NCBI GenBank assembly: GCA_024692955.1
Contig: JAILLW010000002.1
Coordinates: 1 to 40,885 of the forward strand
Direction: 5' to 3'
From: Lachnospiraceae bacterium
GTDB lineage: Bacteria > Bacillota > Clostridia > Lachnospirales > Lachnospiraceae
DNA: 40,885 nt
Part shown: piece after piece, positions 1 through 7,946 of the stretch
How positions within the stretch are numbered: position 1 is the stretch's first letter
How the letters are laid out: each line of letters opens with the position of its first letter
Notes under the pieces: generated by a model
Seen by the model: only the letters and a program-made list of their open reading frames with translations
Told to the model about the DNA's origin: nothing
The model's database searches: none
Program-made: the position numbers and the translations under genes

Positions 1-215
1 TGGCATTCTATGCCAATTATCCGATTGCCCTTTCTGCCGGTTTGGGATTAAATGCATATTTCGTTATCGTCTGCCAGACAGAGCTTAAGGATGTTGCAAA
101 CCCATTCACCATTTGCCTTACCGCTGTATTCGTAGAAGGCCTGATTTTCATTCTGCTTTCTTTCTTTAAGGCACGTGAGCAGATCATCAATGTTATTCCA
201 ATGAATCTCAAGAAG
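1..215 (+). pseudogene. NCS2-type purine/xanthine permease, internal fragment
   Basis: The frame beginning at base 3 reads as an internal part of a nucleobase:cation symporter-2 (AzgA-like) permease. It has the signature GLGLNAYF near 48-71, then a hydrophobic helix (LTAVFVEGLIFILLSF) and the family-typical run ending IPMNLKK. It is open at the window edge, so the N-terminus is not visible, and it stops matching permease sequence at about 212-216, where MurC-like sequence follows in the same frame. A complete permease would be over 400 residues; only about 70 are here. It probably comes from another organism through a chimeric join, because neither the following gene nor the base composition fits the rest of the window. 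The family call is solid; the biological reality of the junction is doubtful. Confidence 0.7.
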
Positions 216-345
216 AAAGAGTCGTGTCTGGTTATCTATACCCCAGCCATCCCTGCCGATCATCAGGAGCTCAAGTACTTCCGCGAGAACGGTTTCGAGA
301 TTCAGAAGCGTGCTCAGGTACTGGGCACCCTTACCAAGAGTCACA
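216..345 (+). pseudogene. MurC (UDP-N-acetylmuramate--L-alanine ligase) fragment
   Basis: About 43 residues read ESCLVIYTPAIP, then a YFRENGF segment, then KRAQVLGTLTKSHK. This is the part of MurC just before the ATP-binding GTHGKTT loop, in the style seen in Bacteroidetes. The GTHGKTT loop itself is absent, because the sequence switches to the SGNH hydrolase at about 345. The fragment continues the reading frame of the permease fragment without a stop, but the two families have no known functional fusion. It cannot make a working ligase. It is most likely foreign sequence joined during library construction or assembly. Confidence 0.7.
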
Positions 346-955
346 AAGAGCCGCTTCCTTTGAGTTTTGCGATGTTCCCGTCGAATACTTCGATGACGCC
401 CTTTTCATCGGCGATTCGCGGACCGTCGGACTAGGAAAATATACGGATCTTTCCGATCACGCGGAGTTTTACAGCGAAACCTCCCTTACGGTGAAGAAAG
501 TCTTTACGAGCAACTATAAGGGGAAGGGCAATCTGGAAAAGCGCCTTTCGGAGAGACAGTTCGGAAAGATCTATGTAATGGTCGGGATCAATGAACTGGG
601 ACTCGGGACGACGGAGTATTTTATGGAGGACTATACGGCCATGATCGATCATTTAAGGGAGCTTCAGCCCGAAGCCCTGATCTTCATAGAGGCGATCATG
701 AATGTGGACAAGGAAAAGAACGATTCGGACAGGATCTTCAACAATACGAATATTCTCGGAAGAAATCACGCCATCGCGACTCTGGCGGACAATAAAACGA
801 TCTTCTACATCGATGTGAACGAAGCGGTCTGCGACGAGGACGGGAACCTTGATCCCGAACTTACCTTTGACCATCTGCATCTGAAAGGAAGCGCCGCGGA
901 GGTCTGGAAGGAATTCCTGATGTGCCACGGAGTTGTGAAAGAGGAGGAGGAATGA
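346..955 (+). CDS. SGNH/GDSL-type hydrolase, 5'-truncated
   Basis: This is the C-terminal part (about 200 residues) of an SGNH-fold esterase/acyl hydrolase. Block I is FIGDSRTVG (nucleophile Ser of GDS, near base 412), block III is the variant GINELG instead of GxND, and block V is FDHLHLKG, supplying the catalytic Asp and His. The region before YFDDALFIGDS should hold a signal or linker but is replaced by the foreign MurC/permease sequence, so the true start is missing. The stop codon overlaps the next gene's ATG (ATGA at 952-955), which indicates one operon with the EEP-fold protein. The substrate is unknown; relatives act on carbohydrate or cell-wall acyl esters. The family is clear, the 5' boundary is approximate. 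Confidence 0.8.
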
Positions 956-2055
956 AGAAAAAATTAATTCGGAATTTAATTATTATAATAATAGCGGTTG
1001 TTATTATTGCGGCCGGATATCTTGCTTTTATGTTCCTTCATTACAACCGGCTCCCGGACAGGCAGTATCTGGAAATTCAGACTGCCGGCGATTATTCAAA
1101 GATTGCGGATTCAAAGATACTCGACAGCTCCGAATACTATGAGATTATGACCTACAACATCGGCTTCGGCGCCTATACGGCGGACTATGATTTCTTCGCG
1201 GACGGAGGAAAGAGCTCCTGGGCAAAGGATCGGGAATCGCTGATGGCGAACATCTGCGAAATAGCAGATGTTATTAATTATACCGCGCCGGATTTCGTAA
1301 TGCTCCAGGAGGTGGATACGGACGGCACAAGGACCTATCATGTGAACGAACTTGAACTCATCAACCGGCTGATCTCCGATTACTATTATGATTTTGCCGT
1401 GAATTACCATTCTGATTTCATCTTTTACCCCGTTTATCAGCCTCACGGGAAGAACAACGCCGGGATCGCCACCTATTCCTCCTTTGAGATCACGGAGGGG
1501 CAAAGGAGACAGCTCCCCTTAAGCGACTCGACCTTTGACAAGCTATGGGATCTTGACCGCTGCTACAGCGTGTCCAGGGTACGGGTCGACAACGGCAAGA
1601 GCCTCGTGCTTTACAATGTGCATCTTTCCTGCTACGGATCCGATGCCTCGGTAAGGCAGAAGCAGCTGGAAATGCTCTTTAAGGATATGTCCAATGAGTA
1701 TAAAATGGGCAACTACGTGATCTGCGGCGGTGATTTCAACCACAATCTGAAACTTGACAACAACGGGGCTCCGGTACCGGACTGGGCGGCGGATTTTCCG
1801 GTGGATATGATTCCGTCCGGCTTTGTCCTTCCCATTGTGGATTATCTCGGACAGCCGAATACGGAGCACGATACCTGCAGGAACGCGGACAAGCCCTATG
1901 ATCCGGATACATCCTTTACCGTGACCGCGGACGGATTCATCGTTTCGGACAACGTGACCGTGAATTATTACGCGAACGCGGACTGGCAGTATGCCTATTC
2001 CGACCACGATCCGGTTCTGATGCAGTTCATGCTGAAACCGCTTTTGCAGCAGTAG
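952..2055 (+). CDS. Membrane-anchored endonuclease/exonuclease/phosphatase-fold hydrolase
   Basis: A 367-aa protein beginning MKKKLIRN followed by a strongly hydrophobic Ile/Val stretch (about residues 8-30). This is a signal anchor, so the catalytic part should face outside. The body has EEP-family motifs in order: TYNIGFGAY, VMLQEVDTD (metal-binding Glu), LYNVHLSC, CGGDFNHNL (GDxN motif), and a terminal YSDHDPVLMQF (SDH motif). The family includes DNases, sphingomyelinases and phosphoinositide phosphatases; an external location favours nuclease or phosphodiesterase action, but the substrate cannot be told. The start at 952 is preceded by GAGGAGG and overlaps the SGNH stop. An upstream in-frame start at 922 is less likely because it lies inside the preceding gene without a comparable SD. 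Confidence 0.85.
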   Translation: MKKKLIRNLIIIIIAVVIIAAGYLAFMFLHYNRLPDRQYLEIQTAGDYSKIADSKILDSSEYYEIMTYNIGFGAYTADYDFFADGGKSSWAKDRESLMANICEIADVINYTAPDFVMLQEVDTDGTRTYHVNELELINRLISDYYYDFAVNYHSDFIFYPVYQPHGKNNAGIATYSSFEITEGQRRQLPLSDSTFDKLWDLDRCYSVSRVRVDNGKSLVLYNVHLSCYGSDASVRQKQLEMLFKDMSNEYKMGNYVICGGDFNHNLKLDNNGAPVPDWAADFPVDMIPSGFVLPIVDYLGQPNTEHDTCRNADKPYDPDTSFTVTADGFIVSDNVTVNYYANADWQYAYSDHDPVLMQFMLKPLLQQ

Positions 2056-2067
2056 GGAGGTAGTTTT

Positions 2068-2307
2068 ATGCGAAAAATGGAATTCAAGATGGAAAGGGAG
2101 GGGCTTCTTCACGAAGGGGACCGTGTGACCGTGAGCGAGGGCGTTCTTCCGAGCAACTATTATTACACGATCGATCCGTCCCTTGCGATGTCCGGGAACA
2201 TTCCGTTCAATAAGCGGCTGGTCTCGACCGAAGGGGTGGTAAGCGCCGTGACGGAGAACCCCCGCGGCTTTTATGTAACGGTGGAATTTGAAGAGGAGGA
2301 AGTCTGA
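2068..2307 (+). CDS. Small uncharacterised protein (79 aa)
   Basis: A 79-residue acidic protein starting MRKMEFKMEREG and ending EFEEEEV. I do not recognise a family. It has no signal peptide, membrane segment or cysteine. The pattern of short hydrophobic strands (RVTVSEGV, STEGVVSAV, FYVTVEFE) suggests a small beta-barrel-like domain. Translation is supported by GGGAGG about 8 bases before the ATG. It sits 12 bp after the EEP-fold gene and directly abuts ridA (TGA then ATG), so it is an operon member. The gene is probably real; its function is unknown. Confidence 0.7.
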   Translation: MRKMEFKMEREGLLHEGDRVTVSEGVLPSNYYYTIDPSLAMSGNIPFNKRLVSTEGVVSAVTENPRGFYVTVEFEEEEV

Positions 2308-2688
2308 ATGAAAACAGTAAGCACGACAAAAGCACCCGCGGCCATCGGGCCGTATTCTCAGGGGATCATCGCAAAAGGCATGCTCTATGCCTCGGGGCAG
2401 ATCCCCATCATTCCGGAAACGGGATCCATCATCGAAGGCGGCATCAGTGAGCAGGCGCATCAGGCAATCAAAAACGCCGGAGCGGTCCTTGAGGCGGCGG
2501 GCGCCGGATACGGGGATGTGGTAAAGACCACCTGCTTCCTGGCCGATATGAACGATTTTTCGGCTTTCAACGCGGTCTATGAGCAGTATTTTACCGGAAA
2601 GCCGGCGAGAAGCTGCGTCGCGGTGAAGACACTTCCGAAGAACGTGCTCTGCGAAGTCGAGGTTGTGGCTGTATTGTCCGAAGACTGA
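2308..2688 (+). CDS. ridA: RidA family 2-iminobutanoate/2-iminopropanoate deaminase
   Basis: A 126-aa protein of full family length. RidA enzymes hydrolyse reactive enamine/imine intermediates made by PLP enzymes, protecting the cell from 2-aminoacrylate damage; they act as cytosolic trimers. Family features are visible: AAIGPYSQGI at the N-terminus, the LYASGQIPI strand, the PARSCVAV segment carrying the substrate-binding Arg, and the closing CEVEVVAVL strand with the conserved Glu. The start directly follows the upstream stop and has GAGGAGG in front. It is followed at once by an Xaa-Pro aminopeptidase, consistent with peptide and amino-acid turnover, though this link is only by neighbourhood. 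Confidence 0.95.
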   Translation: MKTVSTTKAPAAIGPYSQGIIAKGMLYASGQIPIIPETGSIIEGGISEQAHQAIKNAGAVLEAAGAGYGDVVKTTCFLADMNDFSAFNAVYEQYFTGKPARSCVAVKTLPKNVLCEVEVVAVLSED

Positions 2689-2709
2689 ATGGATAACGGG
2701 AGAAAAAAG

Positions 2710-4539
2710 ATGAACATGATTCGAAAAAGGCTGGAAACACTTCGTTCGGACATGAAAGAGGCAGGGATCGGGATTTGCATGATCCCTGCCTCTGACTGTC
2801 ATGACAGTGAATATGTGGGGGACCACTTCAGGAGCAGGGAATACTTTTCCGGTTTTACGGGTTCCGCGGGGACGCTGGTGGTTACCCTTAAGGAAGCGGC
2901 GCTCTTTACGGACGGCCGGTATTTCCTTCAGGCCGGAGAGGAACTTGAAGGAAGCGGGATCGGGCTTATGAAGATTGGAGAGCCCGGTGTGCCGAAGCTT
3001 GCGGATTATATTATCGAAAAGGCCGAAGCTCCCCTGACGGCCGGCTTTGACGGCCGCCTTGCCGGGGCGGAGTGGACGCTTCGGCTGAAGAAGGGGCTGG
3101 ACCGGAAAGGGATCGGGATCGATCATGGCTATGATCCCGCAAAGAGACTCTGGGAGGGGCGCCCCGCCCTTACCTTCGGCCCGGTTTTTTCCCTTCCTTC
3201 CGAAGTTTCCGGAGAGGATACCGCAAAGAAACTTGAGAGGATCAGAAGGAAGATGGAAGAGGAGGAATGCGGGATCCACATCCTTTCGACCCTGGATGAC
3301 ATCGCCTGGATCCTGAACCTTCGGGGATGCGACATCGCCTACTGTCCCCTTTTCTACGCCTATATGATCATTACGGACAGGGAAGCCTTTGTCTATACGG
3401 ACGCGGATCTGTCCCGCTTCTTCCGGGAGGATGACCCGGATTTCCGGCCGGATCTTTCCGGGATCGGGGTGCTCCCCTATGAAGATTTCTGGAAAGACGG
3501 GCTTCAAAGGGTAAATAATTGTACCGGAACCGGGATACTCTCCGATAAGAGAAGGATCAGTTACTCGGTCTATATGGGGATCCGGGATCAGGAGAGGATC
3601 CGGGACCGGAAAGCACCTTCGACCTTTATGAAGGCCGTAAAGAACGAAAGCGAGCTTAGCGCCCTTGAGGATGCCCATCGTAAGGACGGAGCGGCCATCC
3701 TAAGGTTTTCCAGATGGCTTTCCGAAAAGATCCGGACGGAGGAAGACCTCTCCGGCCTTACCGAGATCGCGCTTGCAAAGAAGCTTCTTTCCTTCCGGAA
3801 GGAGCAGGAAGGCTTCCTTGAAGAATCCTTTGAGACCATCAGCGCCTTCGGAGATCACGGCGCCATCGTACATTATTCGCCGGATGAAAAGAGCGACCGC
3901 CCCATCGGAAGAGGAAGCTTTCTTCTTATCGATTCCGGCGGACATTATCTTACCGGATCGACGGATGTAACGAGGACCTGGGCGATCGGCGATGTCTCCG
4001 GGAAGATGAAGGCGCATTTTACGCTGGTTCTGCGGGGAATGCTGAGGCTCCTCAACCTCACCTTCCTTAAGGGAGCAAGGGGCTCCAATCTGGATCTTGC
4101 CGCCCGGGAGCTTTTCTGGGAGCAGGGACTTGACTATAAACACGGGACCGGCCACGGAGTGGGATTCCTGCTCAGCGTACACGAAGGTCCCCAGAATATC
4201 CGCTGGCGGATCCCCGAGGGCGGGAAGCCGGACGCAATCTTTGAGGAGGGAATGGTGACCTCCGATGAGCCCGGACTGTATCTTGCCGGGAAATACGGGA
4301 TCCGGATCGAAAACGAAATGGCCTGTGAGAAGCGTTATGAGAACGAATACGGGACATTCCTCGGATTCCGATGCCTTACCTATGTGCCGGTGGACCGGAA
4401 TGCCATCGACCTTTCGCTTCTTGATGAGCGGGAGAAAAAATGGCTGAACGATTATCACCGTCTGGTTTACGAAAAACTCTCTCCGCTTCTTTCGGGAGAG
4501 GATCTTGCCTACCTTAAGGAGGTTTGTGAAGCCGTATGA
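2710..4539 (+). CDS. Xaa-Pro aminopeptidase, M24B family
   Basis: About 609 aa, the three-domain form of aminopeptidase P: two creatinase-like N-terminal domains, then a C-terminal pita-bread catalytic domain. It removes N-terminal residues before proline using two metal ions. All five metal ligands are present: D408 (IDSGG), D419 (TDVTRT), H482 (HGTGHGVG), E520 (SDEPGLY) and E534 (GIRIENE). No signal peptide is seen, so it should be cytosolic. I chose ATG 2710 because GGGAG lies 7 bases upstream; an in-frame ATG at 2689, immediately after the ridA stop, lacks a good SD and would add seven residues. The stop overlaps addB (ATGA). Confidence 0.93.
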   Translation: MNMIRKRLETLRSDMKEAGIGICMIPASDCHDSEYVGDHFRSREYFSGFTGSAGTLVVTLKEAALFTDGRYFLQAGEELEGSGIGLMKIGEPGVPKLADYIIEKAEAPLTAGFDGRLAGAEWTLRLKKGLDRKGIGIDHGYDPAKRLWEGRPALTFGPVFSLPSEVSGEDTAKKLERIRRKMEEEECGIHILSTLDDIAWILNLRGCDIAYCPLFYAYMIITDREAFVYTDADLSRFFREDDPDFRPDLSGIGVLPYEDFWKDGLQRVNNCTGTGILSDKRRISYSVYMGIRDQERIRDRKAPSTFMKAVKNESELSALEDAHRKDGAAILRFSRWLSEKIRTEEDLSGLTEIALAKKLLSFRKEQEGFLEESFETISAFGDHGAIVHYSPDEKSDRPIGRGSFLLIDSGGHYLTGSTDVTRTWAIGDVSGKMKAHFTLVLRGMLRLLNLTFLKGARGSNLDLAARELFWEQGLDYKHGTGHGVGFLLSVHEGPQNIRWRIPEGGKPDAIFEEGMVTSDEPGLYLAGKYGIRIENEMACEKRYENEYGTFLGFRCLTYVPVDRNAIDLSLLDEREKKWLNDYHRLVYEKLSPLLSGEDLAYLKEVCEAV

Positions 4540-7500
4540 GCCTGAGGTTCATCCTCGGCGCTTCGGGCGCCGGAAAGAGCACAGCTCTGCATAAGATGAT
4601 CACGGAGCGCGCCGGAAAGGAAAGAGACCGGAATTTCCTTTTCATCGTGCCGGATCAGTTTACGATGCAGACACAGATCGATCTTGTGAAAGCCTCGCCG
4701 GACGGCGGGATCATGAACATCGATGTGCTTTCTTTCGGGCGGCTTGCCCACCGGATCTTTGAGGAGACCGGGGCGGACAGAAGGATGGTCCTTGACGATA
4801 CCGGAAAGAACCTGATCCTCCGGTCCCTCGCCTCGGACCTTGCCTCCGGTCTTCCGGTTCTCGGCAGAAATCTGAACAGGCCCGGCTATATCCACGAGAT
4901 CAAATCCGTGATCTCCGAGTTCAAGCAATACGATATTTCGTCAGAGAAACTGGAGGAGATGATCGGCTTTTGCGAGGGGAGGAGGATGCTTCAGGCGAAG
5001 CTCCGGGATCTCAGAATAATTAATGATGCATTTAACAAATACACAAAGGACCGATACATCACCACCGAGGAGACCATGACCCTTCTCACGGAGGTTCTGG
5101 ACCGTTCGAAGATCATTCCCCATGCCGTGGTGGTCTTTGACGGGTTTACCGGCTTCACTCCGGTACAATACCGTCTGATCCGCCGCCTGCTTGAATTGAC
5201 CGACGAGGTCAACGTTTCGGTAACGATCGATATCGATGCGGATCCCTATCAGATGAAGGGAGAACAGGAGCTTTTTTGTCTCTCCCGGAAGACCATCCGG
5301 AACCTGCAGCTTTGCGCCGCGGAAACAAACACACGTTTGGACGGGGATATCCTGCTTTCCGATAAGCCGCGGTTCGCCGGAAGCCCCGTGCTTGCTCATC
5401 TCGAGCGGTCCGCTTTCCGGTATCCGATCCGGCCTTTCGAAGGCGGGGCTGACGGAATTTCGATCACCGCATCGCCCGATATCGAGACGGAGGTGAGGGA
5501 GTGCCTTACCAGAATCAGGGATCTTGTCATGGACCGGGGCTATGCCTACCGGGACATCGCGGTGGTGTGCGGCGACCTCCCGGCATATACGGATACCTTC
5601 CGGCTCCTTTCGCCCGCGTACGGGATCCCGGTCTTTCCTGACGAGACCGCGGCACTGCGTCTCAACCCCTTTACGGAGTATTTAAGGAGCGCGCTTCTTG
5701 TGATCAGGGACAGATTTTCCTATGACAGCGTCTTCCATTTTCTGAGGAGCGGCTTTAGCGCCCTTTCCATGGAAAAGATCGACCGCCTGGAGAATTACGT
5801 GCTCGCCTGCGGGATTCGGGGAGAGAAGCGTTACCGGGAGGAATTTACGGGAACGGCAGGACTTCGCAAGGAGGGGGAACCGGCGGAGGAAGGATCGGCG
5901 GCGCTTGAAGAATTAAATAACAGCCGTGATGAATTATGGAGAAGCCTCCGGCCTCTTCTCGGAAAGAAAAAGACGGCGAAGGACTATGCGGAGGCATTGA
6001 AGGAGTTCATTGCGACCAACGGTCTTGAAGACCGGCTCTTTGAGTTTTCGGAGCGTTTCCGGGAGAGGGGAGAGAGGGAGCTTTTCCGTGAGTATTCCCA
6101 GATCTTTGCCCTTGTGGAAGATCTTCTCGACAAGATGTCCGCCCTCCTCGGAGACGAGGAGACGGATATCGACGAGTTTATCCGGCTTTTCGATTCGGGA
6201 CTCGACGAGATCGACGTGGGGACGCTTCCCGGCGGGATCGACCGGGTGATCGTCGGGGATATGGAGCGGAGCCGGATCTCCGAGGTGAAGATCCTCTTTC
6301 TCCTTGGAGCCTCCGACGGAAACATTCCCCGGGCGGGGCGTGGCGGCGGCCTGATCTCCGATGCCGACCGCGAATTCCTTAAGGACAGGGTGGAACTGTC
6401 CCCCACTCCTCATGAACAGATCTATACGCAGCGCTTTTATCTTTATATGAACATGACGAAACCGTCGGAGGAGCTCCATATTTCCTTCAGCCGGACGGAC
6501 AGCTCCGGAAAGGCCCTTAAGGAGTCCTATCTGATCCCGATGATGAAGAAGCTTTTTTTGTCCCTTTCCTGCAAGGAAGCATCCACGGTGGCTTCTCCCT
6601 TTGAAACGGTATCGGGTGTCCGGGACGGCGTAAAAGTGCTTTCGGATGCCCTGCGGACGGGGGCAGAGGATGCAAAGGGCATCCTGACCCGGCCGGAGAT
6701 GAGGGCGCTCTTCCGTGTGCTCTCGGAGGATCCGGAGGGAAGGAGCGCGGCACTTTCCGTACTGGGAGCCGCGGCCTTCTTCTATAAACCGGACGCTCTT
6801 CCCGCGAAGATATCGGAGGATCTTTACGGAAAAGTCCTCCGGGGGAGCGTAAGCAGGATCGAGACCCTTTCCGCATGCGCCTACGCACACTTTCTCGCCT
6901 ACGGGATCGGGCTTAAGGAGAGGGACGAATATGAATTCCGGCCGGTGGACTTCGGAAACATCTGTCACGAGGTGCTTCAAAGATACAATCTGCGGCTAAG
7001 GGAAAAGGGATATGACCTTTCAAACTGTCCGGAGGAGGAGGGGGACAGGATCCTCCGGGAAGAACTGGAAGAAATCTGCGCAGGCTACGGAGAGCATATT
7101 CTCCACAGCAGCAGCCGGAACGAATACATGATCGAGCGGATCCATACGATCCTGAAGCGGACCGTCGATGTATTCCGGCATCAGCTCCTTAAGGGGACAT
7201 TTTCTCCCTGGGAGGCAGAATATCCTTTCTCGGAGGAAATGGATCTCGGAGACGGCGCGAAAATGCTGCTGCGCGGCAGGGTTGACCGGATCGATCTATG
7301 CGAAAATAACGACCGTTCTTTTATTAAGATTCTGGATTACAAGTCCGGAAACAAGACTCTCGAAGAGGATGCTCTGTATTACGGACTGCAGCTTCAGATG
7401 CCGCTCTATATGGCATATATCCTGAAACTGTTCCGGGAGCGTTATCCCGAAAAGCATGCGGATATGGGCGCCATGCTCTATTATCATCTGGAGGATCCGG

Positions 7501-7946
7501 TCATTTCGGATTCAAGCATGCCGGATCCGGAAAAAGCGGAAAAGATGACGGTCAGATCCCTTCGACCGAACGGGTTGGTGTCCGGGGAGGCGGATTGTGT
7601 TTTTTCCCTGGACAGGACCCTGAAGGAGCCTTCCGTCGATTCGGATGTGATCCCGGTGGGAACCAGGGCGGACGGTTCCTATAAGTCCCGTTCCGGTATC
7701 GTGATGCCCGAGGAATACCGGGCGATCGAAAACTATGTGACGGAATATGTGAAAAAGAGCGGGAAAAGGATCCTTAACGGCGATATTGCCGTTGACCCGA
7801 AGGATCATCGCGGTTCCGATTCCTGTAAGTGGTGTTCTTTCCGGGATATCTGCGGCTTTGATGAAAAGCTTTCCGGGTACCGGATGAACGAGCTTCCGGC
7901 CCTTGAACGGGAGGAAGCCATGAGACGGATCAGGGAGGGCCTATGA
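4536..7946 (+). CDS. addB: ATP-dependent helicase/deoxyribonuclease subunit B (AddB)
   Basis: A 1136-aa subunit of AddAB, the Firmicutes counterpart of RecBCD that resects double-strand ends and loads RecA after Chi recognition. The N-terminus has a P-loop (GASGAGKS). The C-terminal RecB-type nuclease includes ILDYKSGNKT. The iron-sulfur cluster cysteines are all present: C781 in LSACAYAHF and C1097, C1100 and C1106 in CKWCSFRDIC. Length is normal for AddB. The ATG overlaps the aminopeptidase stop and its own stop overlaps addA (ATGA at 7943-7946), so AddB and AddA are translationally coupled in the usual B-then-A order. No missing motif or frameshift was seen. Confidence 0.95.
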   Translation: MSLRFILGASGAGKSTALHKMITERAGKERDRNFLFIVPDQFTMQTQIDLVKASPDGGIMNIDVLSFGRLAHRIFEETGADRRMVLDDTGKNLILRSLASDLASGLPVLGRNLNRPGYIHEIKSVISEFKQYDISSEKLEEMIGFCEGRRMLQAKLRDLRIINDAFNKYTKDRYITTEETMTLLTEVLDRSKIIPHAVVVFDGFTGFTPVQYRLIRRLLELTDEVNVSVTIDIDADPYQMKGEQELFCLSRKTIRNLQLCAAETNTRLDGDILLSDKPRFAGSPVLAHLERSAFRYPIRPFEGGADGISITASPDIETEVRECLTRIRDLVMDRGYAYRDIAVVCGDLPAYTDTFRLLSPAYGIPVFPDETAALRLNPFTEYLRSALLVIRDRFSYDSVFHFLRSGFSALSMEKIDRLENYVLACGIRGEKRYREEFTGTAGLRKEGEPAEEGSAALEELNNSRDELWRSLRPLLGKKKTAKDYAEALKEFIATNGLEDRLFEFSERFRERGERELFREYSQIFALVEDLLDKMSALLGDEETDIDEFIRLFDSGLDEIDVGTLPGGIDRVIVGDMERSRISEVKILFLLGASDGNIPRAGRGGGLISDADREFLKDRVELSPTPHEQIYTQRFYLYMNMTKPSEELHISFSRTDSSGKALKESYLIPMMKKLFLSLSCKEASTVASPFETVSGVRDGVKVLSDALRTGAEDAKGILTRPEMRALFRVLSEDPEGRSAALSVLGAAAFFYKPDALPAKISEDLYGKVLRGSVSRIETLSACAYAHFLAYGIGLKERDEYEFRPVDFGNICHEVLQRYNLRLREKGYDLSNCPEEEGDRILREELEEICAGYGEHILHSSSRNEYMIERIHTILKRTVDVFRHQLLKGTFSPWEAEYPFSEEMDLGDGAKMLLRGRVDRIDLCENNDRSFIKILDYKSGNKTLEEDALYYGLQLQMPLYMAYILKLFRERYPEKHADMGAMLYYHLEDPVISDSSMPDPEKAEKMTVRSLRPNGLVSGEADCVFSLDRTLKEPSVDSDVIPVGTRADGSYKSRSGIVMPEEYRAIENYVTEYVKKSGKRILNGDIAVDPKDHRGSDSCKWCSFRDICGFDEKLSGYRMNELPALEREEAMRRIREGL

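Noticed and set aside
1543-3678. Long minus-strand open frame (about 711 codons)
   Set aside because: It is antisense to the EEP-fold gene, ridA and the aminopeptidase, all with strong family motifs; no SD or recognisable domain on the minus strand. High GC at third positions keeps the antisense frame open.
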